A stretch of DNA of 64,000 nucleotides from Mesorhizobium sophorae (GCF_002270415.1 NZ_NNRI01000006.1:54367-118366); one strand, 5' to 3'. Shown: positions 43,256 through 51,986, counted from the first letter of the stretch. The notes: generated by a model from the letters alone, not told the origin. Made by a program: numbers and translations.

Positions 43256-43414
43256 ATGCTTAGACTGTTGATCCGCCTCGGTGCGATCTATGCGGCGTTT
43301 CAAATCGGCAGGGAATACGGCCGCGCCGAGACGGAGGTCATGCTGTTGCCGCTCATCGACTATGAGAGACGCCCATCGGCAAGGAACGAGGTGGACTTTG
43401 GGGAGCCGACCTAA
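43256..43414 (+). CDS. Small hypothetical protein
   Basis: 52 residues with an excellent GAAGGAGA ribosome site before the ATG. MLRLLIRLGAIYAAFQIGRE is a short hydrophobic/amphipathic start that may insert in the membrane. It is divergent from the gene at 42964. Confidence 0.65.
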   Translation: MLRLLIRLGAIYAAFQIGREYGRAETEVMLLPLIDYERRPSARNEVDFGEPT

Positions 43415-43464
43415 GTGCGGTTCCGACTAGGCACGTTTCAAGTTGCCGTCATGGTGCAGTTCGT

Positions 43465-43504
43465 GGAGAAGGTTGGTTCCCAGTGCCTTTCCCTCTACCA
43501 CATT
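43465..43504 (+). repeat. Dispersed 40-bp repeat resembling a tRNA 3' end, copy 2
   Basis: 33 of 40 bases match 15389-15428. Beyond it, CTACCACATTTC and later TTTAGGTGCCA echo the sequence after the tRNA 3' end at 47203-47247 (CTACCACATTTC, TTAAGTGCCA), so all three may derive from attachment sites. Confidence 0.5.
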
Positions 43505-43645
43505 TCTCCCAATCAAATCAGCCGTTTAGGTGCCACCGCGTGCATCTGGGCGGCTGATTTCATGTCGCGCTATGTTGCAACTAGCTACCGTTGATTTCCA
43601 AGGGTTCCTGCGACTATCGGCTAGTCCGTGCGACATGGATGCAAC

Positions 43646-44320
43646 ATGAGGGAGGGGCATTTGCCATACGCCGTCGTAGTGAAGACAGCCCCTCCGGGCT
43701 TCACGCCTTGTGATAAGCTTTATGACGTTGGTCGCTGCCCCCATTGTGCGATCGCAAGTCCGAATCTCAACCGGCTATGGGCAGACACTTGGCACACGTT
43801 GGGCGCAGAAGGGTGGGCAGCATTTCGCTGCAACACGTGCTTCGGCGTTACGTCCGTGAAAATGCGATTTGATACCGGTGGTGCCCGCATGGATAGCATC
43901 GCTCTGTATCCCGACGCCAAAGAAGCTCACGCTGACATTCCTGACCCAGCCAGGGCATTTCTACAGCAGGCGTTCCAGACTCTTCACGCGCCTGATGCGG
44001 CAGCAGTGATGGCAGGTAGCGCAGTGGATGCCATGTTAAAGAAACACGGGCTTACCGATGGCAGCCTATATGCTCGCATTGATGAGGCCTTGAAGCTGAA
44101 CCTGCTCACAGACGGTATGGCAAAGTGGGCACATTCGGTCAGGCTTGGCTCCAATCGCCCCAGACACGCCGACGAAAATCGGCCTCACGTTTCGCCCGAT
44201 GAAGCGAAGCAGTCTGTCGAGTTTGCCGAAGCGCTTGGAAACTTCCTCTTCGTCCTGACAGCTAAAATTGACCGAGGGATAAAGGCAGCAGAGACGGCAA
44301 AGAAAAGCCCGCCACCGTGA
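43646..44320 (+). CDS. DUF4145-type protein with zinc-ribbon N-terminus
   Basis: 224 residues from the ATG at 43646. CPHC and CNTC (residues ~30-65) form a zinc ribbon; the C-terminal ~140 residues (AGSAVDAMLKKHGLTDGSLY, GMAKWAHSVRLGSNRPRHAD) match DUF4145, an all-helical domain often found near restriction or defence genes. Nothing defensive is adjacent here. Its last codons run into the hairpin at 44306. Confidence 0.75.
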   Translation: MREGHLPYAVVVKTAPPGFTPCDKLYDVGRCPHCAIASPNLNRLWADTWHTLGAEGWAAFRCNTCFGVTSVKMRFDTGGARMDSIALYPDAKEAHADIPDPARAFLQQAFQTLHAPDAAAVMAGSAVDAMLKKHGLTDGSLYARIDEALKLNLLTDGMAKWAHSVRLGSNRPRHADENRPHVSPDEAKQSVEFAEALGNFLFVLTAKIDRGIKAAETAKKSPPP

Positions 44321-44331
44321 GGCAGCGGGCT
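44306..44331 (+). terminator. CCCGCC-type hairpin overlapping a stop codon
   Basis: AGCCCGC pairs with GCGGGCT over a 12-base loop, preceded by GAAA. The DUF4145 gene stop lies in the loop. Confidence 0.55.
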
Positions 44332-44376
44332 GGCCGCATCGCTAGATAAGGAAAGGCCCGGAAGCCGAAGCCGCCG

Positions 44377-44652
44377 TCAATTATAGCCAGTTTGAAACCA
44401 CGGACTGGTGTCATCATACCCTAAGCGCGGATTATAATGATCCAGGAAGTTGGCCCCATTTGGCTGTCGCGCAACCACGGTGCCTGTCGATTTGCAATCC
44501 AGTTTCGGGGTCGGCTTGCTGCCAGCCTTCATATGAGGTGTAGAACACGAGGTTGCAGCCTGATGAGCTGTGGCCACTTTTTTCTTCTCTTTCGCAACAG
44601 CTGCTCCGGTGGCGGCCAATACCATTGCTACGCCAAAGACAACGAGTTTCAT
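44377..44652 (-). CDS. Small secreted protein of unknown function
   Basis: 91 residues from the ATG at 44652, with GAGGG upstream. MKLVVFGVAMVLAATGAAVA is a Sec signal cleaved before KEKKK. The mature part has two cysteines (SCSTPH, LDCKST) and an aromatic end, NPRLGYDDTSPWFQTGYN. Family not recognised. Confidence 0.7.
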   Translation of the reverse strand: MKLVVFGVAMVLAATGAAVAKEKKKVATAHQAATSCSTPHMKAGSKPTPKLDCKSTGTVVARQPNGANFLDHYNPRLGYDDTSPWFQTGYN

Positions 44653-44756
44653 TGAAACGCCCTCACCCTTGTACAATCCGATATGATTGCGCCCAGTTAA
44701 CGCAACGTCAAATCACCTTTTGTCGGCAACGACGGCGAACAGTGCCAGTAAAAAGA

Positions 44757-44778
44757 GCCCGCCACCGAAGCAGCGGGC
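44757..44778. terminator. CCCGCC-type hairpin
   Basis: GCCCGC pairs with GCGGGC over a 10-base loop, preceded by AAAAAGA. On the minus strand the following T run would make it the terminator of the acidic-protein operon if read past its stop at 44802. Confidence 0.6.
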
Positions 44779-44801
44779 ACTTTCCTGCAAATGAGGGAAG
44801 G

Positions 44802-45476
44802 TCAGTAGAAGTCGGGCTGCTCCCGCTCGTCGTCGCCTTCGCGATCGTCGGCCGGTTCGCCAAACATGACGCCTTTGCCGTGATTCTCACACCAGCCAAG
44901 CAGCGGCTCGCCCTCTGGATGGTTCCAGGTGTTCTGGGCGACGATCCCCGCCTTGCGCTGGTCAACGTGCTCCGTCCAGCCTAGTTCGTGTTCGTCATCG
45001 TCTCCGCAGTCGTGGCGCTCGTCCAGCACGTCGCCGCCATGCTCGTTTTCGGCCTCGCACTCGTCTTGGCTTGGTGCCGTCGCTCGCTGGCCCGCCCAGT
45101 CATCTTGCGAGTTGTTGCCGTAGTGCGAGACGGTCAACTCGCCACTGCGGCCCCATGGGCTTTCTCGTGACGTTGGATGGCGTTCTGCGGCCCCAAGCAT
45201 GGGCTCGCCCTCGCTGTCGGGCTCGTCGTCGCTGGTGTCTTGCTCTAAGTCGCATGTCTCGCCCAGTCGGCCGGCAAGCGTCCAGCCAAGCGATGGTTCA
45301 TCGTCGGCCCCGTCCTCAAGGTCGCAATCGGCTTCCATGAGGTCCAGAGCCGTTATCAGGCTCATTGCGCCGTCCAAGAGGTCGTTGAGGCGCTTCTCGA
45401 CCGACTGCCGCCATTCGCGCGGGTCCATCCCCTTCGGCATCCCAAGGGGCTTCAGAGTGCGCGTGTGGGCGTTCAT
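44802..45476 (-). CDS. Acidic repeat protein with recurrent 'EPxLGW' motifs
   Basis: 224 residues, very rich in Asp and Glu. After a short basic start (MNAHTRTLKPLGMPKGMDPR) the motif appears four times: DDEPSLGW, GEPMLGA, DEHELGW and GEPLLGWCE. The repeats are separated by acidic linkers. I recall similar hypothetical proteins in Rhizobiales prophages. The protein is probably largely disordered and could mimic DNA or bind a partner by the LGW motifs; both are guesses. It is coupled by ATGA to the gene upstream. Confidence 0.7.
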   Translation of the reverse strand: MNAHTRTLKPLGMPKGMDPREWRQSVEKRLNDLLDGAMSLITALDLMEADCDLEDGADDEPSLGWTLAGRLGETCDLEQDTSDDEPDSEGEPMLGAAERHPTSRESPWGRSGELTVSHYGNNSQDDWAGQRATAPSQDECEAENEHGGDVLDERHDCGDDDEHELGWTEHVDQRKAGIVAQNTWNHPEGEPLLGWCENHGKGVMFGEPADDREGDDEREQPDFY

Positions 45477-45745
45477 GACTTTGCCCTCGTCAGCCAGAGA
45501 CGCGCGCCTTCTACATTGCGGCCGGTGGCAGCCCATTCGTCCATGGCCTCAGATAGTTCCCTGGAAAGGCGCCTGATACGATCGTCGATGGTTTCCCTCG
45601 GTGCAGATGTCGCTCTCGCCGTCCCTATGGCGGGGACAGAAGCGATACCGGCAGGGATCGCGCGGCGGGAAAATCGTCCGATGAAGGCGGTAGGCTTGGC
45701 AGCGGGCATAGCTTCGCCGGCCGCCGGAACAGGGGTGTTCGGCAT
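45473..45745 (-). CDS. Small hypothetical protein upstream of the acidic protein
   Basis: 90 residues from the ATG at 45745, with AAAGGA upstream. The Ala/Pro-rich N-terminal half leads into a helix, DDRIRRLSRELSEAMDEWAA. It is divergent from the XRE regulator gene; the ~120 bases between hold GTTTAC-N6-GTAAAG (45772-45789), a possible operator. Confidence 0.65.
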   Translation of the reverse strand: MPNTPVPAAGEAMPAAKPTAFIGRFSRRAIPAGIASVPAIGTARATSAPRETIDDRIRRLSRELSEAMDEWAATGRNVEGARLWLTRAKS

Positions 45746-45865
45746 AGTTGCAGTCCTTTTCAACGAAAAACGTTTACCATGCTTGTAAAGCGTTAAACTA
45801 AAGGCATGTCAACGATTTTCGTTTATGGTAGACGGATTGCGAGGAAACAGGAGAGACAGCGGGAA

Positions 45866-46099
45866 ATGTCGATGACGCCTTCACAGTCTCGGGCAGCACG
45901 GGGCTTGCTCGACTGGTCTCAACAGGAATTGGCAGGTCGATCGAACCTCAGTGAGAGTACGATCCGCGACTTTGAGAAGGGGCGCCGTGTCCCGTCAATC
46001 AACAACCTCGCCGCCGTGCGCACCGCCCTCGAATCTGCCGGCGTCGAGTTCATCGCCGAGAATGGCGGCGGCGCCGGGGTGAGGCTTAGGAAGCGATGA
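45866..46099 (+). CDS. XRE-family helix-turn-helix regulator
   Basis: 77 residues from the ATG at 45866. SRAARGLLDWSQQELAGRSN and LSESTIRDFEKGRR form an XRE-type HTH. It ends in an ATGA overlap with the truncated gene at 46096. The layout, small DNA-binding protein plus coupled second gene, resembles an antitoxin-toxin pair. Confidence 0.82.
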   Translation: MSMTPSQSRAARGLLDWSQQELAGRSNLSESTIRDFEKGRRVPSINNLAAVRTALESAGVEFIAENGGGAGVRLRKR

Positions 46100-46251
46100 C
46101 CTTGTTCTACCATTTCACATCGGAACACGCTTTCCACGGGACTGGGCTCCACGGACTTACAGCCGGTGATGTGCCGACAGACATACGCAAAGGTCGCGGG
46201 CTCGTAGGGGTTTGGCTGACGACCTCCCCCAACTCGACCGGCCACGGCCGG
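46096..46251 (+). pseudogene. Truncated partner gene of the XRE regulator (toxin-like)
   Basis: The first ~52 residues (MTLFYHFTSEHAFHGTGLHG and GRGLVGVWLTTSP) look like the start of an ADP-ribosyl-transferase-like protein. After GHG the frame runs antisense through the gene at 46252-46557, so the rest has been lost. It is coupled by ATGA to the XRE gene. Confidence 0.55.
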
Positions 46252-46557
46252 CTACCTTGCCACGAAGAGATTGCTCGCAATGCATTTATGGACCGGGCAA
46301 TAATCTGTGTCGGTCGTCGGCACGCCTGCGCCAGTAGCCACCTCGCCAGGACCGCATTGCTTCTGCCCGCTGACATAGAGGTCGTAGCGCGTCAGGCTGA
46401 GGTTGAATATGGAGCGGTAGCGAATGACGGTGGTGCCGTCCTGCTTCAGTAGTGCCTGAACTTCGGCGCAACTCAGGCCGGCGATATCCCTGCGCTCTTG
46501 CGCTTGAGCCTGCACCACGAGGAAGAGTAACGGAATTGCAATCGCGATCGGCTTCAT
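46252..46557 (-). CDS. Small secreted cysteine-containing protein
   Basis: 101 residues from the ATG at 46557. MKPIAIAIPLLFLVVQAQA is a signal peptide. The mature part has four cysteines (SCAEVQ, QCGPGE, YCPVHKC), likely two disulfides, and RYRSIFNLSLTRYDLYVSG. Similar small proteins are frequent in Rhizobiales. Function unknown. Confidence 0.72.
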   Translation of the reverse strand: MKPIAIAIPLLFLVVQAQAQERRDIAGLSCAEVQALLKQDGTTVIRYRSIFNLSLTRYDLYVSGQKQCGPGEVATGAGVPTTDTDYCPVHKCIASNLFVAR

Positions 46558-46738
46558 GGCGCCCCACCAGCGTTTTCGCCCGACCGATGGTGTAGACTTG
46601 ACCAACCGATATGAAAAGCCCTCTGCCTTTGGCCTCGCCAAAGGACGACATGCGTTCTATGTCATCGATGGTCCGAAAAGATCCTGACCACTTACCTGCG
46701 GGACAAGGGCTATCTGCCGAAGGGCGGAGAAGTCGGGA

Positions 46739-47143
46739 ATGGCTGATCGGCTTTTCCAGACCGCTATCCACGAGGCCGGCCGAAGCTTTTCGCGATGCTG
46801 GTCAGGAACCGGCAACATCGAAAGCCGATCGAATATCACCAAGCGCGGTTTCCTCCCGACCCAGGTTGCCGCAGGGGTGACGGTTGCGCGCGATAAGACG
46901 GACGAAGACGGGAACATCGTCATGGTGGCCAAGTATGGCGGCATGCACGCGCTCCGCCACTTCTATGCCTCATGGTTGATCAATCGGCCCCAAGACGGCG
47001 GGCTCGGGCTTCCACCAAAGGTCATTCAGGAACGCCTCGGGCATAGCTCGATCGTGATGACCATGGACGTCTATGGTCACTTGTTTCCGCGCGGTGATGA
47101 CGCTGACGAAATGGCTGCAGCCGAACGCGCGCTTTTGGGTTGA
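46739..47143 (+). pseudogene. Tyrosine integrase, C-terminal remnant
   Basis: The last ~75 residues carry the catalytic box: HALRHFYASWLINRP (HxxR), VIQERLGHSSIVMTMDVYGH (LGH and catalytic Tyr). The N-terminal arm-binding and core domains and the first catalytic Arg are absent; the N-terminal 30 residues are not integrase-like. It lies 59 bases from a tRNA 3' end, as integrases do in integrative elements. Confidence 0.85.
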
Positions 47144-47202
47144 GTGCGACATAGGCGCGACATACAGGCAATTTCATCAACAAAATCAACTGCAGCGCCA
47201 AG

Positions 47203-47247
47203 CATCATAATCCTGGGGTCGCGGGTTCAAGTCCCTCTCCGCTACCA
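47203..47247 (+). repeat. tRNA 3'-end remnant, probable attachment site (att)
   Basis: CATAATCCTGGGGTCGCGGG, then TTCAAGTCCCTCTCCGCTAC and CA. This reads as the 3' half of a tRNA from a CAU anticodon through the T arm (GGGTTCAAGTCCC) to CCA, resembling alphaproteobacterial elongator tRNA-Met. The 5' half is absent, as expected for the far end of an integrated element. Confidence 0.75.
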
Positions 47248-47421
47248 CATTTCAGCAAATTCATTCAGTGGCTTAAGTGCCATCAAGGCATAAGGGCGCG
47301 AGTAACCGGGTCGTCACAGGGAAGCCCGCCAGTGCGTTTCCTGAACAGGGTCCGGTCCGACACCGGTTAACCGGGCCGTCGAGTCCAGGTGCCCGTCAGT
47401 TAGGCTTCATTTAATCATCTG

Positions 47422-47715
47422 CTACATCTTGGCGACCGCCTCTAACGCGCTCGCCACCGTGGCGTCGGGGTGCTTCTTGCAATAAGCAGCGATCTTCTCT
47501 GCATTGGCATCTGTCTTGTCAGTGTCGATTTTGGCGTTGCCAGCTTTGCCATGGACATAGCCGTTCACCCACATGGCAACGCGAGCAATCTTGGCGGGCC
47601 GCATAGCAATCACCTCCTTGCAGGTGAGCTTCGACATGTCCACTTCCTCCGCCATTGCGTGGCCGGTCAAACCGATAATCGCAACTGCGAGTGCAATCGG
47701 AAAATAGCGTTTCAT
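47422..47715 (-). CDS. HdeA-family acid-stress chaperone-like protein
   Basis: 97 residues from the ATG at 47715, with GGAGGAGA upstream. MKRYFPIALAVAIIGLTGHA is a signal peptide. The mature protein has the HdeA plan of two cysteines (KLTCKEV near the start, AAYCKKHPDATV near the end) and a helical core. HdeA binds unfolded periplasmic proteins at low pH. It fits the acid-stress theme of the arc genes further right, though it is not in the same operon. Confidence 0.82.
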   Translation of the reverse strand: MKRYFPIALAVAIIGLTGHAMAEEVDMSKLTCKEVIAMRPAKIARVAMWVNGYVHGKAGNAKIDTDKTDANAEKIAAYCKKHPDATVASALEAVAKM

Positions 47716-47792
47716 GGTCAGAGTCTCCTCCCAAAAGCCCCGCCTTTGGCTGGCTACCAAGAAACAGTAGTATTCTGTTGGAAGTATGACAT

Positions 47793-47993
47793 TCACGCCC
47801 CGTTGCTCTTCGGCGAATAGATCAGCCCGATGCCTCGCATACGCACTCGGAACACTTTCAAGCGCGGTTTCAGGTCGATCGTATCGACTGGTAGCCGGCC
47901 ACCGCTGATCAAAAAGTCGCGCAGGATGGTCCGTAGCACTTCTGACCGTGGCAGGTTCAGTTCGCCAGCAACCAAGCCGATCGATTCGGCCAC
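47793..47993 (-). CDS. Small ribbon-helix-helix-like protein, possibly N-truncated
   Basis: 66 residues from a GTG. VAESIGLVAGELNLPRSEVL and RTILRDFLISGGRLPVDTID resemble the RHH-like frame at 24725. An in-frame stop lies five codons before the GTG, so the natural N-terminus may be lost. Confidence 0.45.
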   Translation of the reverse strand: MAESIGLVAGELNLPRSEVLRTILRDFLISGGRLPVDTIDLKPRLKVFRVRMRGIGLIYSPKSNGA

Positions 47994-48284
47994 ATCCGGA
48001 TCGAGGGTCTATGCCTTCTACGTTTCGCAGCAGCAGAGCTGCCCGCCGGAGCAATATCTGCAGGTCGTATGGCCAAAACCTGAGCCCGCCATGCCGAGCG
48101 GCCGAACAAGATCGCGCACGACGCTTTGCTATCTCGTCGAGCGCTGGTATCATCGAGGGCGTCAAATGCGGCTATGGTGTGAGTTTCGGCTATCCGCCGG
48201 CGGATCTTATAATCGCTACCCGTAGCCAGGTGCATTGTCAGGGCAAACACCGATCCGTCTAGGTGACCGAACAGGAGTGAACAG

Positions 48285-49379
48285 TTGAGCCCCCTTCTGA
48301 CGGAGATTCGCCAAAGCCCCATGCTGTGGTTGCTGGTCGCTGTGCCCGTGGTGTTCGCCGCCGCGAAGTTCACTCCCGAAGCCCACACGGCGCTCTTTGT
48401 CTTGTCGGTGCTTGCCATCGTACCGCTGGCGGGGTTGCTGAGTCACGCTACCGAATCCGTTGCCGCCGAGACAGGTGATGCCGCCGGTGGGCTACTCAAT
48501 GCCACCTTGGGAAATCTGACCGAACTGGTCATCGCACTGGCCGCCCTGCGCGCCGGAGAGTACACGTTGGTAAAGGCATCCATTGCCGGCGCGATCGTCA
48601 CCAACACGCTGTTCATGCTGGGGGCCTCGTTTCTGCTCGGCGGACTCAGATACCATTTCCAGGAATTCAATAGAGCCAGCGCGCGTCTTCAGTCGGGTCT
48701 GCTTTTCTTGGCAACAATCGCCCTCCTCATGCCTTCGGCTGTCGCAGAAGTGGACTCGACCTCAACTGCAGCGGTCACCCAAAAGCTCAGCCTTGGCCTG
48801 GCCGTTCTGCTGATCGTCGGATATGGACTAGGCCTGTTGTTCTCGCTCCGTACACATCGTGAGGTCTTTGCCGCGGCGGAGCATGCCGAAGCAGATGAAG
48901 CACCGTGGCCGATTAGACTGGCCCTGGCCACGCTGGTCGGTGTCACAGTACTCGTGGCCCTGGTCAGCGAGATCTTCGTCGAGTCAGTTCAAAAGGCAGC
49001 CGAAGCTTTGGGGATGACCCCTGCTTTTGTCGGCTTTATCGTCGTCGCACTGGTTGGTGGCGCCGCCGAAATGGCCTCGGCGTTTTCCGGCGCGCGCAAG
49101 AACCGGCTCGACTTGAGCGTGGGGATCGCGCTGGGAAGCGCTTCCCAGATCGCTTTGTTCGTTGCACCCGTGCTGGTGCTGCTGAGTTACCTGATCGGCC
49201 CGTCGCCGATGGACCTGCAGTTCTGGCCGGGTGCCGTGGTGATGGTGCTAATCGCGACCCTAACCGCGATGTTCGTCACGAACAGCGGACGGTCGGCATG
49301 GTTCGTCGGCGTCCTCGTGTTGATGGTATACATAATCTTCGCCATGACGCTGTACATCCTGCCGCCGGCTATACCGTGA
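48285..49379 (+). CDS. cax: Ca2+/H+ antiporter (CAX/ChaA type)
   Basis: 364 residues, about eleven hydrophobic segments. The two inverted alpha repeats are diagnostic: GNLTELVIALAALRAGE and GGAAEMASAFSGARKNRLDL with ASQIALFVAP. It exchanges cytosolic Ca2+ (or other divalent cations or Na+/K+ in ChaA) for protons. The start is a TTG at 48285 with AGGAG 8 bases upstream; no ATG or GTG fits better. The K+ channel gene follows 57 bases later. Confidence 0.9.
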   Translation: MSPLLTEIRQSPMLWLLVAVPVVFAAAKFTPEAHTALFVLSVLAIVPLAGLLSHATESVAAETGDAAGGLLNATLGNLTELVIALAALRAGEYTLVKASIAGAIVTNTLFMLGASFLLGGLRYHFQEFNRASARLQSGLLFLATIALLMPSAVAEVDSTSTAAVTQKLSLGLAVLLIVGYGLGLLFSLRTHREVFAAAEHAEADEAPWPIRLALATLVGVTVLVALVSEIFVESVQKAAEALGMTPAFVGFIVVALVGGAAEMASAFSGARKNRLDLSVGIALGSASQIALFVAPVLVLLSYLIGPSPMDLQFWPGAVVMVLIATLTAMFVTNSGRSAWFVGVLVLMVYIIFAMTLYILPPAIP

Positions 49380-49436
49380 AGTCAACGTGACCATCGGCGG
49401 CGTTCCTGACCGTGAACAGCAGAAAGGTCGGAGATC

Positions 49437-49793
49437 ATGTCGGCAAAGACACGCGACAAGCCGCAAGCAAGGCAAATGAGGCGTCTGTTCTTCTTGGCGC
49501 TCGTCCAGCAACTTCGTGTGGTCTGGCCCATCCTGTCGGGGATTCTCCTGGTCATGGTTGGGTCCGGGCTTATGATCTGGCGCATAGAGAGTTGGCGGAT
49601 CGACGAGGCCCTCTACTTCACCTTCGTGACAGGGCTCACTATCGGCTATGGCGACTTTACGCCCAAACATGTTTCGGCGCGGTTGCTGTCATTGGTGATC
49701 GGTTTCGCAGGGATTGTGCTGACTGGGCTCGTTGCGGCTGTCAGCGTGCAGGCTCTGAGGGTGACGGACCGCGATAGCTCAGGATCGGATTAG
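49437..49793 (+). CDS. Two-TM potassium channel
   Basis: 118 residues. Two hydrophobic helices (ILSGILLVMVGSGLMIW and LSLVIGFAGIVLTGLVAAV) flank a pore loop with the K+ selectivity filter GLTIGYGDF. There is no regulatory RCK domain. GGAG precedes the ATG. It may be co-transcribed with cax and helps set membrane potential. Confidence 0.9.
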   Translation: MSAKTRDKPQARQMRRLFFLALVQQLRVVWPILSGILLVMVGSGLMIWRIESWRIDEALYFTFVTGLTIGYGDFTPKHVSARLLSLVIGFAGIVLTGLVAAVSVQALRVTDRDSSGSD

Positions 49794-49965
49794 CCCAGCC
49801 ATACCTCAAAACCATGCCCTTGAGGTAGCGCGAGGCTCAGGCTGCGTGCTTCTCACAAGACAATAACGTGCCCTCTTTGCGCACTTATGTATGGCTCATG
49901 TGTTGACTTTGGGCGGCCGGCGGCCAGTTAGTGTGGGTGCCAAGTCTGTTGAGCCCTATCGGAAG

Positions 49966-51225
49966 ATGCTGGGTTACCTCTTACCTCTCGGCTACCGCCC
50001 GATCCTGTCGCTTCTTCGCGGCACTGGATTCCTGCTTGCAGCGACAGGGTTGCATGGCTTGCTCTTGCCGTTGCGTGGGCAGGCGGAGGGCTTTTCGACA
50101 GCGTCGCTTGGCCTGCTCGGAACTGCCTGGGCGGGCGGCTTCGTCGCCGGCTGCATCTTCGCACCTAGGCTTGTCCGTCGGATCGGGCACGTCCGTGCGT
50201 TCGGCACCTTTGCAGCGGCTGGTGCAATCATCGCGCTGCTGACGGGTTTGATAATCGAGCAGTATGTGTGGATCGCTCTGCGCGCCTTCACGGGCTTCGC
50301 CATGGCCGGCGCCTATATGGTCATCGAGAGTTGGTTGAACGAGAAGGCGACCAATGACAACCGCGGCCGCGTCTTCGGCCTCTATATGATCGTGTCCTAT
50401 GTCTCGATCATGGCCGGCCAGATGATTGTCGCCATAGGCGACGTCGGGGACGCGTCATTGTTCATGGTCGCGGGGATCTTCTTCTGCCTCGCGTTGATCC
50501 CGACGGCAGTATCATCGGCAGTGACACCGCAACCGCTTGAGGATGTCACTCTCGATCTGAAAGGTCTTTATGCTACTTCCCCGGTCGCCCTGGTCGGCTG
50601 CCTCATGACAGGTATTGCCAACGGAGCCTGGGGGACGCTCGGGGCCGTCTATGGTGCCCGCATCGGAATTGGCAACGCGGGTATTGCACTGATGGCAAGC
50701 GTAGTTGTGCTCGCCGGTGCCGCTCTCCAGTTTCCCGCGGGTCGGCTGTCCGACATCACCGACCGCCGCTTTGTGCTGGCCGGCGCGGCGGTCGGAGCGG
50801 CCGCATTCGGACTTCTCATCTTCGTACTCCAGCCACGATCGGCGGCACTCGTGATTGTCACCACCGCAGCCTACGGGGGCTTGGCCTACACCCTCTATTC
50901 GGTCGCAGTGGCGCATGCAAACGACCACGCCCGCCCGGACGAGTTCGTCAAGGTGTCGAGCGGTCTGCTGTTATTCTATGGGTTCGGCACAATTGTCGGG
51001 CCGGTGATGGGAGCCGCGGTGATGACCAAGATGCGACCGGAGAGCCTGTTCCTCGCAACGGCCCTCCCTCACGCAGTGCTCGCCGCATATGCTCTCCTGC
51101 GTATCAGCCGCCGCGCTCCGGTATCGCAGGCTGCAAAGGGGTCGTTCAGGACACTGCCGGCCGAACGGGCTGTCACGACCGAGTCGCTGCGGCTCGATCC
51201 ACGCACCGTCCCGGCCGCAGAGTGA
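49966..51225 (+). CDS. MFS transporter
   Basis: 419 residues from the ATG at 49966; the frame is open from 49891 and neither start has a clear ribosome site. Twelve hydrophobic segments, with the MFS loop motif CIFAPRLVRRIGHVRAFG between TM2 and TM3 and a second one, FPAGRLSDITDRRFVLAG, in the C-terminal half. The sequence is close to YcaD/YfkF-like exporters. Substrate unknown. Confidence 0.88.
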   Translation: MLGYLLPLGYRPILSLLRGTGFLLAATGLHGLLLPLRGQAEGFSTASLGLLGTAWAGGFVAGCIFAPRLVRRIGHVRAFGTFAAAGAIIALLTGLIIEQYVWIALRAFTGFAMAGAYMVIESWLNEKATNDNRGRVFGLYMIVSYVSIMAGQMIVAIGDVGDASLFMVAGIFFCLALIPTAVSSAVTPQPLEDVTLDLKGLYATSPVALVGCLMTGIANGAWGTLGAVYGARIGIGNAGIALMASVVVLAGAALQFPAGRLSDITDRRFVLAGAAVGAAAFGLLIFVLQPRSAALVIVTTAAYGGLAYTLYSVAVAHANDHARPDEFVKVSSGLLLFYGFGTIVGPVMGAAVMTKMRPESLFLATALPHAVLAAYALLRISRRAPVSQAAKGSFRTLPAERAVTTESLRLDPRTVPAAE

Positions 51226-51519
51226 AACAAAGCCCGGTTGGCGGGCAAATCAGCTGAATAGGAACGCCTATGCCGGATCCCCGAAACCGCGTTCTATTTG
51301 CGTGAACGAACACAAGCGAAAGAAGCTAGGTTTTCCGAGTCGAATATGTCCCCTCTAGGAGCACTACTCGGCTCGCGGCCGCATACGCATGCGCGGCAGC
51401 ATAGTTCGGGTCGAGCAGACGCACCGAGCCCGTTTCGCGGACTACGATCAGACTGGTTGTCCGCCTCCTTCAGGCACCAGATGTGGTGGCGGCCTTGCTT
51501 GCGTACGGCACCCTCGACC

Positions 51520-51640
51520 TCCTGTCATCGGGCGATGACAACACGGCGTAGGCGATCAGTGGGGCGATGCTGGCATAGATGCCGGTCTCGGGGGGCAGTC
51601 CGGCGATAGCGGGATAGGCGACCGCCAGCCCGCGCGAGCG
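51520..51640 (-). pseudogene. SulP-family permease relic, part 2 (inverted)
   Basis: The minus strand reads LAVAYPAIAGLPPETGIYAS then IAPLIAYAVLSS, the second and third membrane segments of SulP transporters. It would follow directly on the plus-strand fragment at 51676-51762. Confidence 0.65.
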
Positions 51641-51675
51641 CGAGATTGTTGGCTGGACTCTTGCGGCTCCTCGGT

Positions 51676-51762
51676 TGCCGGTGTTTACGAGCCTCTCAGG
51701 CTATCGATTGGGCTGGTTGCGCAGCGACGTGTCGGCCGGACTCGCAGTGGCAGCCGTGGGGC
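51676..51762 (+). pseudogene. SulP-family permease relic, part 1
   Basis: The plus strand reads LPVFTSLSGYRLGWLRSDVS then AGLAVAAVG, the N-terminal signature of SulP anion transporters. No start codon and no continuation in this orientation. Confidence 0.65.
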
Positions 51763-51986
51763 CTCCTTGTCGTTTCCGAGCAAGTGAGATTGGTGGCCGG
51801 TAAGATGCTGGCAATCGGCGCCATCGGCATCGGGCCAGTTCGCCGCGCTGGTCGCGAAGGTGCAGTGGATGTGCCACCAGCGAGCGGGTAAGGACAGGAG
51901 GAAGAACTCATCGCCGGGACGGCGACGAACTCCGAGCCGGAAGGATGTCGTTCGAATGCCGCAGATCCGTGCCCTCGTCACACGGT

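Larger units (their letters stand above)
51226..51986. other. Gene-free region with sulfate-permease relics
   Basis: No intact gene. Two pieces of one SulP-type permease lie here in opposite orientation (51520-51640 minus, 51676-51762 plus). Other open frames in the region look random. Confidence 0.6.

Noticed and set aside
47203..47247. Complete tRNA gene
   Set aside because: Only the anticodon-to-CCA half is present; upstream sequence does not form a D arm or an acceptor strand.
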